This document shows, piece after piece, positions 11,549 through 20,808 of a stretch of 64,000 bases of DNA. The notes under the pieces were generated by a model. The model saw nothing but the letters and a program-made list of their open reading frames with translations. It did not search any database and was not told the DNA's origin. Position 1 is the stretch's first letter, and each line of letters opens with the position of its first letter. Position numbers and translations under genes: made by a program. The DNA lies in assembly GCF_945605565.1 (NCBI RefSeq), contig NZ_OX216966.1:5386001-5450000 (forward strand), given 5' to 3'. The stretch is from Paenibacillus dendritiformis. GTDB lineage: Bacteria; Bacillota; Bacilli; Paenibacillales; Paenibacillaceae.

Positions 11549-12082
11549 CTATGCCCGGTCCTGGGCCTGCTTGTACTGCTCCCACCGCTCGCGCAGCTTC
11601 CGGGCCACGTCGTCCAGCGGCTCCGTGAACGCAACGACAGGCAGATTTACCGTCGCCTCAACCATGCCGCGATTGGCGCGAAGAAGCGTGCGCTTCCAGG
11701 ATGGGAGATGAGCCAGCACGCGCTCAGGCTTCTCGACCTTGATGCCAATGAAGCGTTGATTCATGAATGAATAGACGAAAATATCCGTCACTTCCTCCCA
11801 GCTCACTTCGCCCACGCTGCTGATCGAGGCATTATCCACGAACCCTTGCTCACGCAGGATAAGGGAAGGACGCGGCGCGAGGATGCGCCACAGGGAATAG
11901 ACGAGCGTCACGGCGAAGAAGCAGGCGGAGACGGCGCCTACCGCGACCGCAAAGCCTTCCTCGGCATTCATGAGGAATATCCCTGCCGCGACGAACAGCG
12001 CCGAGCCGAGCAGGATAGGAATCATTTTGCGCTTGCTCGGATACAACTCTTCGGATCCGGAGTACGAATGCGTTGATTCCAA
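11549..12082 (-). CDS. Membrane protein of the STM3941 type
   Basis: A 177-residue protein. Two transmembrane helices (about residues 21-40 and 45-68, IPILLGSALFVAAGIFL and AVGAVSACFFAVTLVYSLW) are followed by a cytoplasmic PH-like beta domain that contains EVSWEEVTDIFVYSF and QRFIGIKV. This architecture matches small STM3941-like proteins of unknown role. The start is a TTG with GGGAGGT eight bases upstream. It has its own promoter and ends at the shared terminator, so it is monocistronic. Confidence 0.75.
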   Translation of the reverse strand: MESTHSYSGSEELYPSKRKMIPILLGSALFVAAGIFLMNAEEGFAVAVGAVSACFFAVTLVYSLWRILAPRPSLILREQGFVDNASISSVGEVSWEEVTDIFVYSFMNQRFIGIKVEKPERVLAHLPSWKRTLLRANRGMVEATVNLPVVAFTEPLDDVARKLRERWEQYKQAQDRA

Positions 12083-12112
12083 TACACATGACCTCCCGCT
12101 AACGAATCTATA

Positions 12113-12142
12113 ATTATATACACACCGATTAATGCTTTGTAA
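12113..12142 (-). promoter_or_regulatory. Promoter of the STM3941-like gene
   Basis: On the minus strand TTACAA (12142-12137) and TATAAT (12118-12113) are 18 bases apart, 30 bases before the start codon. The 10-bp tandem repeats lie just upstream. Confidence 0.55.
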
Positions 12143-12177
12143 CAGCCTATTCCGCGGGCAAGTCCCTCACCTCGGAA

Positions 12178-12222
12178 ACATCCGGACACATCTGGATACA
12201 TTTGGATACATGCGGATACAGA
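12178..12222. repeat. Tandem 10-bp repeats upstream of a promoter
   Basis: Four and a half copies of ACATnYGGAT: ACATCCGGAC, ACATCTGGAT, ACATTTGGAT, ACATGCGGAT, ACAGAC. The period is close to one helical turn. They lie 36 bp upstream of the -35 element of the STM3941-like gene. The rest of 12083-12301 shows no gene. Confidence 0.7.
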
Positions 12223-12301
12223 CCTCAACAAGCGCCCGGGAACAAGCCGCTGCCCAATCCAAGGGGCGGTCGTTCGGGGCCGGAGCGGAGAACGGCTTCC
12301 C

Positions 12302-14230
12302 TTACTTCTGCTTCTCCGCCTCGATCTGTTCCGCCAGCTCGCTCAAATATGTCCACCGCTCCATCAGTGCTTCAAGCCGCTGCTGGGCCGCGCTTTCTTC
12401 CTTCATCAATTCCTGCAGCCGCGCCGAATCGCTGAACGCCAGCTCCATATCCCGCTGGATCTGCTGAATGCGCTCCTCCGCCTCCATGATGTCGTCTTCA
12501 ATCCGCTCATATTCGCGTTCTTCCTTGTAGGACATTTTCAGTTTCGGCTTCCGGTCCGACCGTTCCGATTTGCCTGCCGGGGCCGCTTCCTCCGGCGTCT
12601 GCGCCTTCGGCTTCGGCTCACCGGCCTCCTTCCCGTGCCGCGCCTTCCATTCCATATACTCGCTATAGTTCCCGACATGCTGGCGGATAGCGCCCTCTTC
12701 GAACGACCAGATCCGTTCAGCGACCCGATCCAGGAAATAGCGATCATGAGAGACCGCGATGACGACGCCCGGGAACTCGTCCAAATAATCTTCCAGCACG
12801 GCGAGCGTCTGCACATCCAGATCGTTCGTCGGCTCATCGAGCAGCAGCACATTCGGCGCTTCCATCAGCATGCGAAGCAGCTGCAAGCGCCGCTTCTCGC
12901 CCCCAGACAGCTTGCCGATTACGGTCCATTGCATCGCAGGCTCGAACAGGAACCGTTCCAGCATTTGCGCCGCCGTAATCGAATTGCCGTCGGCCGTGCG
13001 AACCGTCTCGGCCGCTTCGCGAATATATTCGATCACCCGCATCGACTCATCCATCTCCGCATGCTCCTGAGTGAAGAAGCCGATGCGGACGGTCGGCCCG
13101 AGAACGATCGAACCGCCGTCAGGCTCGCGCTCGCCGGCAATGATGCGCAGCAGCGTCGACTTCCCGCTTCCGTTCGGGCCAATGATGCCGATGCGGTCCT
13201 CCGGCACGGCGATATAGCTCAATCCCTGGAACAGCGGCCGATCCGCCAGTCTGGCTTCGAGTTCGTCCAGCTCCATTATTTTTTTCCCAAGACGGGCGGA
13301 GGCTGCCGTGATGTCCACTTGCCCGTTCTGCCCCGGCCCCTCCTGCTTCTGCAGCGCCTCGAAGCGCTCGATCCGGGCCTTCTGCTTCGTCGTCCGCGCT
13401 CTCGCGCCGCGCCGGATCCAGGCCAGCTCCTGGCGGAGCAGGTTCTGACGCTTGTCCTCCGACGCCGCTTCCCGCGCCTCGCGGTCTGCCTTGAGCTCCA
13501 GAAAGCGCGAATAATTGGCTTCATAGAAGAACGCCCGTCCCCGATCCAGCTCCACGATCCGGTTCGCTACCCGATCCAGGAAATAGCGGTCATGCGTAAT
13601 CATCAGCAGCGCGCCGCTTCGCTTCTGCAGCATCGTCTCCAGCCAAGTGACCGTGTCGTTGTCGATATGGTTCGTCGGCTCATCAAGCAGCAGCAGATCC
13701 GACGGATGGATTAGCGCCGCCGCGAGGGCGACGCGCTTGCGCTGGCCGCCGGACAAATCCCCCATCTTGGCTCCGAATTGATCCAGCCCGAGCCGGGACA
13801 GAATCGACTTCGCCTCGCTCTCCAGCTGCCATGCCTGCAGCCGATCCATATCATCGGTCGCCCGGATGAATGCCGCCTGCGCCGCTTCATCGTCCGGCCG
13901 CTGCGCGGCCCGTTCCAGCGCTTCCGTATATACGCGCACCGCGGTCATGTCGGGAGCATCTCCGCCCAACACCTGATCCAGAATGGTCGCCTCCGGATCG
14001 AATTCAGGCTCCTGCGGCACGAAGCGGATCGTAATCCGGCTGCCGGCCAGCACTTTTCCTTGCTCGGGCTGCTCCCAACCCGCTATTGTGCGCAAAAAGG
14101 TCGACTTCCCCGTCCCGTTGACACCGATAATGCCGAAGCGATCCCCTTCCTCAATGCCGAAGGATACGTCCCGGAACAGTATTTTGTCGCCATAGCTCTT
14201 GCCCAGCTCTTCAATCGTCATGATGTGCAT
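12302..14230 (-). CDS. ABC-F family ATPase (Uup type)
   Basis: A 642-residue protein with two ABC cassettes and no membrane domain. ABC-F proteins act on ribosomes or, for Uup, also on branched DNA. Cassette 1 has Walker A GVNGTGKST, signature LSGGQRKR and Walker B LLLLDEPTNHID. Cassette 2 has GPNGSGKST, LSGGEKRR and LLLDEPTNDLD. An arm and linker rich in arginine lies between them, and a charged coiled coil forms the last 80 residues, which favours Uup. I chose the ATG at 14230 because TGGGGGA lies seven bases before it. A TetR gene lies upstream on the same strand. Confidence 0.9.
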   Translation of the reverse strand: MHIMTIEELGKSYGDKILFRDVSFGIEEGDRFGIIGVNGTGKSTFLRTIAGWEQPEQGKVLAGSRITIRFVPQEPEFDPEATILDQVLGGDAPDMTAVRVYTEALERAAQRPDDEAAQAAFIRATDDMDRLQAWQLESEAKSILSRLGLDQFGAKMGDLSGGQRKRVALAAALIHPSDLLLLDEPTNHIDNDTVTWLETMLQKRSGALLMITHDRYFLDRVANRIVELDRGRAFFYEANYSRFLELKADREAREAASEDKRQNLLRQELAWIRRGARARTTKQKARIERFEALQKQEGPGQNGQVDITAASARLGKKIMELDELEARLADRPLFQGLSYIAVPEDRIGIIGPNGSGKSTLLRIIAGEREPDGGSIVLGPTVRIGFFTQEHAEMDESMRVIEYIREAAETVRTADGNSITAAQMLERFLFEPAMQWTVIGKLSGGEKRRLQLLRMLMEAPNVLLLDEPTNDLDVQTLAVLEDYLDEFPGVVIAVSHDRYFLDRVAERIWSFEEGAIRQHVGNYSEYMEWKARHGKEAGEPKPKAQTPEEAAPAGKSERSDRKPKLKMSYKEEREYERIEDDIMEAEERIQQIQRDMELAFSDSARLQELMKEESAAQQRLEALMERWTYLSELAEQIEAEKQK

Positions 14231-14301
14231 CTTGTGTTCCCCCATTCCCGTCCTGTCTGCTTCCCCTGGCGGTTCGGCATGCCCCGCATACCACAGCCAA
14301 A

Positions 14302-14324
14302 GGGGAGAACCGTCGGTTCTCCCC
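14302..14324. terminator. Perfect hairpin between the TetR and ABC-F genes
   Basis: GGGGAGAACC-GTC-GGTTCTCCCC is a ten-base perfect stem with a three-base loop. On the minus strand only TTT follows, so it could be a weak terminator or attenuator between tetR and the ABC-F gene. Confidence 0.5.
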
Positions 14325-14395
14325 CGTAATCTCCTCAGCGCTGCCCGAGATAGCAGCAGTTGCTGCCAATTCTACTGCTTCTACCGCTTCGGCTC

Positions 14396-15022
14396 TCACT
14401 CTTCACCTCGGGGAGCGGATCCGTTCCCGGCATCCCCGTCCGGTGAAGCCGTTCCCGCCGCCGGACAGCCGTGAATGAACAAATCAGCCACGAAGCGGAT
14501 GCGCTGCTCCATATCTTGCTCGGTGAACTCCGGAGAGAACAGCATGTCCATCTTCATCATATCCAGCATCCCCGTATAAGACTTCGCATGAAGCACCGGC
14601 TCGGGCAGCTCGAAGCGCCGCATCAGGCCTGCCATCGCCTCGATGTAGCGATGCATGAATTTGCACAGCGCCTGCATCATATCGGGATCTTTGTTCGGCG
14701 ACTTGAAGAACAGATTCGTATACTGCCTCCGTCTGAAATAATAACGCAGATGATGATCTGCAGCGAAGCGCAGCCCATCCTCCAGCGAACCGGCTTGGTT
14801 CAAGCCGTAATCGAGCTCGCGCAAATATTGTTCAAAATCACGGACCGACATGGCCGTGAACAATTCTTCTTTGCTTTTGAAATAAATATAAATCGTTCCT
14901 TTGGCAATGCCGGCCTTCTCGGCGATGTCCGACATCTTCGTCTCATAGAAGCCATTGGCACCGAAAAGCTCATAGGCCGCATCCAATATCAGATGCAGTT
15001 TGTCGCTTTGCCCGTAACTCAT
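14396..15022 (-). CDS. TetR/AcrR-family transcriptional regulator
   Basis: A 208-residue dimeric repressor. The N-terminal helix-turn-helix is clear: AAYELFGANGFYETKMSDIA then GIAKGTIYIYFKSKEELF (about residues 13-55). The C-terminal ligand-binding domain is all-helical and the tail is low-complexity. GGAAGGAGGTG lies just before the ATG at 15022, so an upstream in-frame start at 15055 is not needed. The ligand is unknown. It precedes the ABC-F gene on the same strand, which makes that gene a candidate target, with a hairpin between them. Confidence 0.9.
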   Translation of the reverse strand: MSYGQSDKLHLILDAAYELFGANGFYETKMSDIAEKAGIAKGTIYIYFKSKEELFTAMSVRDFEQYLRELDYGLNQAGSLEDGLRFAADHHLRYYFRRRQYTNLFFKSPNKDPDMMQALCKFMHRYIEAMAGLMRRFELPEPVLHAKSYTGMLDMMKMDMLFSPEFTEQDMEQRIRFVADLFIHGCPAAGTASPDGDAGNGSAPRGEE

Positions 15023-15132
15023 CGGCACACCTCCTTCCAATCTGACGCAAGCCATGCAATCTCAGCTGCTGATACGAATATATCACGAGATCGGCAAGTT
15101 GTCGATTTGGCTCCCGGCGGCCATGCGGCGGC

Positions 15133-16002
15133 TTACCCTCCGGCCAGCAGCCAGATGAGACAGGAGACGGCCGCGCCGGCGCAGGAGCAGAGCAGATTCA
15201 CCCGATCGTTGTTGAGCCAACGGTAACCGCGCACCAGATCCGTCGCGCTTCCGCAATGCGAGATCCGTTCCGTATCCGCGCCGCAGTGCGGGCAGCGGTA
15301 GCCTGCCTGCAAGGTCGCGCCGAGCAGGGAGTCGAGCAGCGCCCCGGCCAATCCGCCCAGCGTCCCGGCAATCAACAGGACGGCCAGCGCGCGGAAGGAC
15401 GTCTCCGGCCCGGTCTGCAGCGGATCGAGCAGCAGGAAGACGACCGCGGCTCCTCCAATAACGAAGGCGCCTGCCGCCGACGCCGCCGTCCCAAGCAGAG
15501 ACACGCCGCCGGACGTTCCCGGCGGAACGACCCGGCCGTTCACGATCGATCGCGGCGGGCGGCGGCTCAGACTTCCGATCTCGGTCGCCCATGTATCGGC
15601 GTTGACCGAGGCCATCGCCCCGACGAAGAGGGCGACCCAGGCGGGATGGGGCGCGATAATATAGGCAAGACAGAGAAGCAGCCCCAAGCCTCCATTGGCG
15701 AATACCTGCCCTGCATCCCGGGTCCCTGATTTTTCATAATTATCCTCAAAGCGCCCCTTGGCCTTCTTCTTCCACTTCGACCATAGCGTCGACGTCACAA
15801 AAAAAGTAAGCAGCAATCCGAACCAGATGAGCGCGCCGCCGCCGCAATAGATCGTCCCCATCACGATGGCCGCCGCGGCGCCGGATCCGGTTAACGACTT
15901 CTTCCACCATGCGGCCCCGGCCACCAGCAGGCTCCCCAGCAGCCCGATGATCCAGGGACCCCAGCTCGAATGCCATCCGATAACTTCCTGTATCAATCGC
16001 AC
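15133..16002 (-). CDS. DUF92 integral membrane protein
   Basis: A 289-residue protein with about seven hydrophobic segments. The conserved DUF92 features are NADTWATEIGSLSRRPPRSI and GTSGGVSLLGT. The C-terminal CPHCG sequence and its flanking cysteines are seen in some members. The family is related to prenyl-phosphate-processing enzymes such as VTE6-type phytyl-phosphate kinases in plants; the bacterial role is not established. It starts with a good ribosome binding site and lies 17 bases after the stop of the upstream FAH-fold gene, so the two are probably cotranscribed. Confidence 0.85.
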   Translation of the reverse strand: MRLIQEVIGWHSSWGPWIIGLLGSLLVAGAAWWKKSLTGSGAAAAIVMGTIYCGGGALIWFGLLLTFFVTSTLWSKWKKKAKGRFEDNYEKSGTRDAGQVFANGGLGLLLCLAYIIAPHPAWVALFVGAMASVNADTWATEIGSLSRRPPRSIVNGRVVPPGTSGGVSLLGTAASAAGAFVIGGAAVVFLLLDPLQTGPETSFRALAVLLIAGTLGGLAGALLDSLLGATLQAGYRCPHCGADTERISHCGSATDLVRGYRWLNNDRVNLLCSCAGAAVSCLIWLLAGG

Positions 16003-16019
16003 TCCTCCTAACCCGCCGA

Positions 16020-16682
16020 TTAATTCTGCGCCGCGATGACGCAGGAGCCCAGCCGTTCTCCGTCCCAGCTTAATTCCAGGCGATCCCCCGCCTGCACCGG
16101 GCCGACCCCTGCCGGCGTTCCCGTGAAGAGGAGATCCCCTTCTCCGAGCCCATAATGACGGGCCGTATAATCAATCAGCGTGTCGAGAGAGAACAGCATC
16201 TCCTCCGCGCGCCCCTCCTGCACGAGGCGCCCGTTGTTATGCATGGCGAACAGCGTCCGTTCTAGCGTCTCCGTGCCCGGAAAAGGCAGAAACCGGGTGA
16301 CCGGAGCCGAGTTCAACACGCCCTTTGCCGCCAGCCACGGATGGCCCTTCTTCTTCAAAACGTCCTGCACGTCGCGCAGCGTAAAATCAATCCCAAGGGC
16401 AAAGGCGTCGACTGCTTCCGCAGCCGTCATGCCCGGCTCGACCCGGCGGCCGATGTGAAGCACCAGCTCCACTTCATGATGGACCGCCCCACGCTCAAGC
16501 GGGAGCGGCAGCATCGTATCCGTCTCCATCGTTATCACCGCATGGGAAGGCTTCAAAAACACCATCGGCTCCTCGGGAACCGCATTGCCCAATTCAGCCG
16601 CATGCAGCCGGTAGTTGCGCCCGATGCAATAGACATTGCGCACTTGGCGCCCGTCACTCATCATTCCTCTATGATCGCTCAT
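16020..16682 (-). CDS. Fumarylacetoacetate-hydrolase-fold protein
   Basis: A 220-residue single FAH domain. YCIGRNYRLHAAELG and PMVFLKPSHAV open the fold, the metal ligands are in HHEVELVLHIGRR and DFTLRDVQ, and the substrate loop is in FTGTPAGVGPV. Relatives are hydrolases or decarboxylases of 2-oxo acids such as oxaloacetate or acylpyruvates. GGGGAGAG precedes the ATG. It sits between capA and the DUF92 gene on the same strand, and no catabolic neighbours hint at a substrate. Confidence 0.9.
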   Translation of the reverse strand: MSDHRGMMSDGRQVRNVYCIGRNYRLHAAELGNAVPEEPMVFLKPSHAVITMETDTMLPLPLERGAVHHEVELVLHIGRRVEPGMTAAEAVDAFALGIDFTLRDVQDVLKKKGHPWLAAKGVLNSAPVTRFLPFPGTETLERTLFAMHNNGRLVQEGRAEEMLFSLDTLIDYTARHYGLGEGDLLFTGTPAGVGPVQAGDRLELSWDGERLGSCVIAAQN

Positions 16683-16729
16683 CGTTCATCTCTCCCCCTG
16701 GATCTATAGATAGCCGGCCATCCGGCGGC

Positions 16730-18019
16730 TCACTTCTTCACATGCGTCACGCGTCCCTCCGCGTCGATGGATACCTGGTCCGATATGCTCTCCACTCGCT
16801 GCAGCACCGCCCGTCCCGCTTCCCCTTCCAGCGGAACGGCTTGCCCCAGTTCGGTATAGAACGGAACGACGGCCAGCTCGCATTGGCCCTGCTTCGTGCA
16901 TTCCGCCTGCAAGATGGCGGTCTCCCACGTGACGGGCTGGATGGCCCGCGTAAAAATAAAGTTCCCGAGACTATAGGCGATCCATTTGCCTTTGTACTGC
17001 TCCAGGCCTTGCAGGACGTGGGGATGTCCTCCCACGATCAGGTCGGCGCCCGCATCAATATACAGGCAGGCCAGCTCCCGCTGGTAGTCCTCCGGGAAGT
17101 CCTTCTTCTCCTTGCCCCAATGCGCAATGACCACGACGAGATCGGCGTGCTCCTTCGCCTTCGCGACCGCTTCCGCCGCCTTCTCCTTCATCACGTCATA
17201 AGTGGTTGCCAGCCCAGGCTTGTTCTTGCCCGCATACCAGCTCACTTCCGGAACGACACGAGTGAAGCCGAGGAAGGCGAGTTTGATGCCCTGACTCTCG
17301 AGTATGACCGGCCTAAAGGCTTCCTCCGCATCATGCCCCGCCCCGACGTAAGGAAGATGAACTTCCTTCAGCGCGGCGAACGTATCCAGCAGCCCCTCTT
17401 CCCCTTGATCCATCGAATGGTTGTTGGCCAGGTTGACGAGGTGAATGCCCGCATCGACCATCGCCTGCGCCGTCCGCGGCGATGATTTGTAGACGAATTC
17501 CTTGTCCTTCGCCGGGACTCCCCGCACCGTCAGCGGCGTCTCCAGATTGACCGCGGCAATATCCGCTTGTTGGAACCACCGCTTGGCGTGCGCAAAAGGA
17601 AAGTCAAATCCATGCTCCTTCACGACATCCTCCACGCGTCCGGCCGTCATCACGTCGCCGGCGAAGGCGAGGCGGACGCGCGGTTCCTCCTCTGGCCCGC
17701 TCCCCGGAAGAGACGCATCCTGATTGGGATGTTCCGTATCCGCCCCCGCCTCTTGGCCGTCGTCAGCGCCGGCGGACGAACCGTCTGGCTCATCCCCCGG
17801 CAGCCCGCTCGCCGGCTTCTCCGGCGCTGCCGCTTCGCCTCCGTTGGAGGCTGCTGGCGGCTGCGTCCATTCTGCCTGTTCGCCGGACAGCCATCCCTGC
17901 TGCCAACCGGCGTAGGCCGTTCCAGCGACAATGGCCGCCAGCACGATATTCAGGACAAGCAGCGGGCGGCGCCGTCTCCTTCGCACGCGCCCTTCCCACT
18001 CCTTCCGCGATTGTCTCAA
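16730..18019 (-). CDS. CapA-family membrane-anchored protein
   Basis: A 429-residue protein of the CapA/PgsA type, a calcineurin-like fold linked to poly-gamma-glutamate capsule or wall metabolism. An arginine-rich cytoplasmic start is followed by one transmembrane helix (about residues 20-39, LLVLNIVLAAIVAGTAYAG) and then a proline, glycine and acidic linker. The exported domain holds LAFAGDVMTAGRV, VNLETPLT, LVNLANNHSMDQG, VVIAHWG and VGGHPHVLQG. The start is a TTG at 18019 with GGGAGGAG eight bases upstream; a longer reading from 18049 is less likely. No pgsB or pgsC is nearby, so a capsule role is uncertain. Confidence 0.88.
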   Translation of the reverse strand: MRQSRKEWEGRVRRRRRRPLLVLNIVLAAIVAGTAYAGWQQGWLSGEQAEWTQPPAASNGGEAAAPEKPASGLPGDEPDGSSAGADDGQEAGADTEHPNQDASLPGSGPEEEPRVRLAFAGDVMTAGRVEDVVKEHGFDFPFAHAKRWFQQADIAAVNLETPLTVRGVPAKDKEFVYKSSPRTAQAMVDAGIHLVNLANNHSMDQGEEGLLDTFAALKEVHLPYVGAGHDAEEAFRPVILESQGIKLAFLGFTRVVPEVSWYAGKNKPGLATTYDVMKEKAAEAVAKAKEHADLVVVIAHWGKEKKDFPEDYQRELACLYIDAGADLIVGGHPHVLQGLEQYKGKWIAYSLGNFIFTRAIQPVTWETAILQAECTKQGQCELAVVPFYTELGQAVPLEGEAGRAVLQRVESISDQVSIDAEGRVTHVKK

Positions 18020-18058
18020 TGTACCGCTCCTCCCGCCCGATTTTTGCAAATATGTCTC

Positions 18059-18089
18059 ATTATAACGCGTTCCCGCCCTTTTTTTCCAA
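18059..18089 (-). promoter_or_regulatory. Candidate promoter of the capA-like gene
   Basis: On the minus strand TTGGAA (18089-18084) is followed by TATAAT (18064-18059) with a long 19-base gap, 40 bases before the chosen TTG start. Confidence 0.4.
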
Positions 18090-18245
18090 TCGATCCATGA
18101 GGCATAGGTAACGCAACCGCTCTTCCCGCAGACGGCACCAGGCTCGATGCCACCATTCCGCTTAACGGCTCATGCCTCTTCCGCCTACAATTCAACCGAT
18201 CTCGTTGCCCGTGTCCACAAGGTGAAGCCGCGCTCCAGACCACGC

Positions 18246-18272
18246 CAAAAAGCCGCGCTTCCGCGCGGCTTC
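18246..18272 (-). terminator. Terminator of the heme cluster
   Basis: AAGCCGCGC-TTCC-GCGCGGCTT is a perfect nine-base stem. On the minus strand it is followed by TTTTT, about 40 bases after the hemY stop. Confidence 0.85.
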
Positions 18273-18310
18273 TATTGAAATCTGTTACGTTCTCTGATCC
18301 GGCAAGTCCG

Positions 18311-19792
18311 TTACCCTGCCGTTCCAGTAGCGGCATCTTCGGCTGGCGCCCCTGTCTCCGTACTCATGGCCTGCATCGCGCTAACCGCCGCTTCCGCCGC
18401 ATCGCGGCCGCTGCGAACGCAATCAGGCATGCCGACCCCTTCGTACGGCTGTCCGGCCAGGAATACGCCCGGCAGCGCGCGCCCAACCTCGTCCCTCAGC
18501 GAGCGGATCGCTTGCACATGGCCGACCGGATACTGGGGCATCGAGTGGCGAAGGCGCGTAATCTCGACGAACTCCGGGTCGATATCGATATCAAGCAGCT
18601 CCCTCAGCTCGCTGCGCACCGTGCGCTTGAGCGCCTCATCCGGCCAATCCACCCGCTCCTCGTCGCCGGCCCGGCCAATGTAGCAGCGGATAATGAGCTT
18701 ATCTCCGCGGCTCGTATGCGGCCACTTGACCGAGGTCCACGTGCAGGCGGTAATCGCCCGGCCTTCCCGGCGCGATATAACGAACCCTGTGCCGTCGAAC
18801 TGATTCTTGACCTGCTTGCGGTCGAACACGCTGACGACGTTCGCGACCGACACATGACGGATCGCCTTCAGGGAGCTCGCGTCGATATGCTCCTCGAGGA
18901 AGGAAGCCGCATGATAAGAAGGCGTCGTTACGATGACCGCATCCGCTAACAGGCTGCTGCCATCGCTCAAGCGCACCAGATACGTTCCGTCCTCCCGCTT
19001 CTCCAGTCCTTCCGCGCCGATGCCGAGGCGTAATTCGGCTCGTTCCTGCAGCGTCTCCTCCAGCCGTTCGACGAGCGAGATCAGGCCGTTGCGGAACGTC
19101 AGGAACATCGTTCCCTTGGCGACATCCGGCAGCCCCGGAACCGACTGGCCTGCTTGGCGGCTCGCTTTCATTCCGCGAATCAGGCCCCCGTGCTTCCGCT
19201 CCACCTGCGCGAATTGCGGGAAGGTGGCCTGCAGGCTCAGCGCCTGCAAATCTCCGGCATAAATGCCGGCAAGCAGCGGCTCGGCAATATGCTCCGTCAC
19301 TTCCCGTCCGAGACGTCTGTCCAGAAACGCGCCGACAGATTCATCTTCATCCGACGGACGCGGCTTGATGAACAGATCCATAGCCGCGCGAAGCTTCCCC
19401 CACGGAGAGATGAGCCCGGTCTTCGCGAACGGACCCAGCTCCGTCGGAATGCCCAGCACTAGGCCGGGCGGCATCCGGTACAGCTTGCCCCGGCGCAATA
19501 TATATGTTTTTTTGGCATGCGGATTCGTTGCGACTAATTCGGATTCCATTCCGAGGTCGCGCGCCAAATCGATCATCGGCAGCTTCCGGGCGAGGAAGGA
19601 GTCCGGTCCTTTTTCAATGACACATCCTTCCTTGCGCAGAGTCTCAATCTTCCCTCCGAGACGGTCCGATTGCTCTATGATGGTAACGGAGATGGGCTGC
19701 CCCTCTTCATCCGCCTGCTTCAGCGCATAGAACGCCGCGCTCAATCCCGTAATTCCTCCACCGATAACGACAAGTTTCCGCAGAGCATTCAT
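18311..19792 (-). CDS. hemY: Coproporphyrinogen III oxidase, HemY type (CgoX)
   Basis: A 493-residue FAD enzyme. In Firmicutes it converts coproporphyrinogen III to coproporphyrin III, after which iron is inserted by HemH. The FAD-binding motif VVIGGGITGLSAAFYAL is at the N-terminus, followed by KIETLRKEGCVIEKGPDSF. The C-terminal flavin-contact segment GVFLAGQPYEGVGMPDCVRSG is typical. It is the last gene of hemE-hemH-hemY, 15 bases after hemH, and a terminator follows. GAAGGTT lies before the ATG. Confidence 0.95.
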   Translation of the reverse strand: MNALRKLVVIGGGITGLSAAFYALKQADEEGQPISVTIIEQSDRLGGKIETLRKEGCVIEKGPDSFLARKLPMIDLARDLGMESELVATNPHAKKTYILRRGKLYRMPPGLVLGIPTELGPFAKTGLISPWGKLRAAMDLFIKPRPSDEDESVGAFLDRRLGREVTEHIAEPLLAGIYAGDLQALSLQATFPQFAQVERKHGGLIRGMKASRQAGQSVPGLPDVAKGTMFLTFRNGLISLVERLEETLQERAELRLGIGAEGLEKREDGTYLVRLSDGSSLLADAVIVTTPSYHAASFLEEHIDASSLKAIRHVSVANVVSVFDRKQVKNQFDGTGFVISRREGRAITACTWTSVKWPHTSRGDKLIIRCYIGRAGDEERVDWPDEALKRTVRSELRELLDIDIDPEFVEITRLRHSMPQYPVGHVQAIRSLRDEVGRALPGVFLAGQPYEGVGMPDCVRSGRDAAEAAVSAMQAMSTETGAPAEDAATGTAG

Positions 19793-19807
19793 GTTGTAAC
19801 CTTCTTT

Positions 19808-20764
19808 CTAATTACTCGCTTCCGACATCGCCTTCATCGTCACGTCGGCCAATGTCGACATATACTTCGGATCATCGTTCAGCATGCGAATCCGCTTGAA
19901 GCGGATGCCCAGGCGCTCGGCCTCCTGAACCGCCTCGATATCGAGATCATACAGCACTTCCAGATGGTCGGATACGAATCCGATCGGAGCCGATAGCACC
20001 CAGCGGATGCCTTCCTGCTGAACCGCGGCGAGCGTGTCCAAAATATCCGGCCCCAACCAAGGCGCTGCCGTTCGGCCCGCGCTTTGCCAGGTGAATCTCC
20101 ACTGCCCTTCCTTCAGTCCGCAGCGCTCGGCAATCGCGCCCGATGTCGCGTTCAATTCATCCACGTACGGATCATTCATCTCCAGGATGCGCGCAGGCAG
20201 GCTGTGGGCGCTGAACAGCACCTGAATCTCATCCCGCTTCGCCCCTTCAGTAACGAAGGCGTCCAGCTGCTCATTCACCCGCTCTGTCAACGCATCCAGC
20301 AGCTCAGGGTGAAGATGATAGCTGTTGACGCAGCGAAGCTCGATCCCGTGCTTCGCCGCCGCTTCCTTCGCCCGCGCATTGTAGCCGCCGACGCTCATCG
20401 CGGAATAATGCGGCGCGAGCACGACGGACACGGCTTCCTTGATGCCGTCCGCGGCCATCGCCGCCACGCCGTCCTCGATATACGGCTGCGCATGCTTCAA
20501 GCCTTGGTAGCACACATACTCCACTTCCGTGCCTTCGGTACGGCGGTTCAGCGTCTCCTGCAGCGCTTCAACTTGGCGGTTCGTATGCTCCCGCAGCGGG
20601 AACACGCCCCCGACAATCGCTTCATACCGATCCGTCAGCTCCTTCAGCTGCTCCTCGGAAGGCGGATTGCCCCGCCGGATATGCGTGTAATAAGGCTCGA
20701 TTTCTTCGAGGCTGCGGGGAGTTCCGTAAGACATCACCAGCACGCCGATTTTACGCTTGGACAC
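19808..20764 (-). CDS. hemH: Coproporphyrin ferrochelatase (CpfC)
   Basis: A 318-residue monomeric chelatase that inserts ferrous iron into coproporphyrin III. The catalytic histidine is in LFSAHSLPARI, the acidic side in WQSAGRTAAPWLGPDI, and the usual PIGFVSDHLEVLYDLD segment is complete. I chose the GTG at 20764, which has GGAGGG seven bases upstream; the ATG at 20779 lacks a site. It lies 45 bases after hemE and 15 before hemY. The set uses the coproporphyrin-dependent route; the matching decarboxylase (hemQ/chdC) is not in this window. Confidence 0.95.
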   Translation of the reverse strand: MSKRKIGVLVMSYGTPRSLEEIEPYYTHIRRGNPPSEEQLKELTDRYEAIVGGVFPLREHTNRQVEALQETLNRRTEGTEVEYVCYQGLKHAQPYIEDGVAAMAADGIKEAVSVVLAPHYSAMSVGGYNARAKEAAAKHGIELRCVNSYHLHPELLDALTERVNEQLDAFVTEGAKRDEIQVLFSAHSLPARILEMNDPYVDELNATSGAIAERCGLKEGQWRFTWQSAGRTAAPWLGPDILDTLAAVQQEGIRWVLSAPIGFVSDHLEVLYDLDIEAVQEAERLGIRFKRIRMLNDDPKYMSTLADVTMKAMSEASN

Positions 20765-20808
20765 TCGCTGTCCCTCCATTCCATCTCGTTCTCGTTACAT
20801 TCTGTTTC

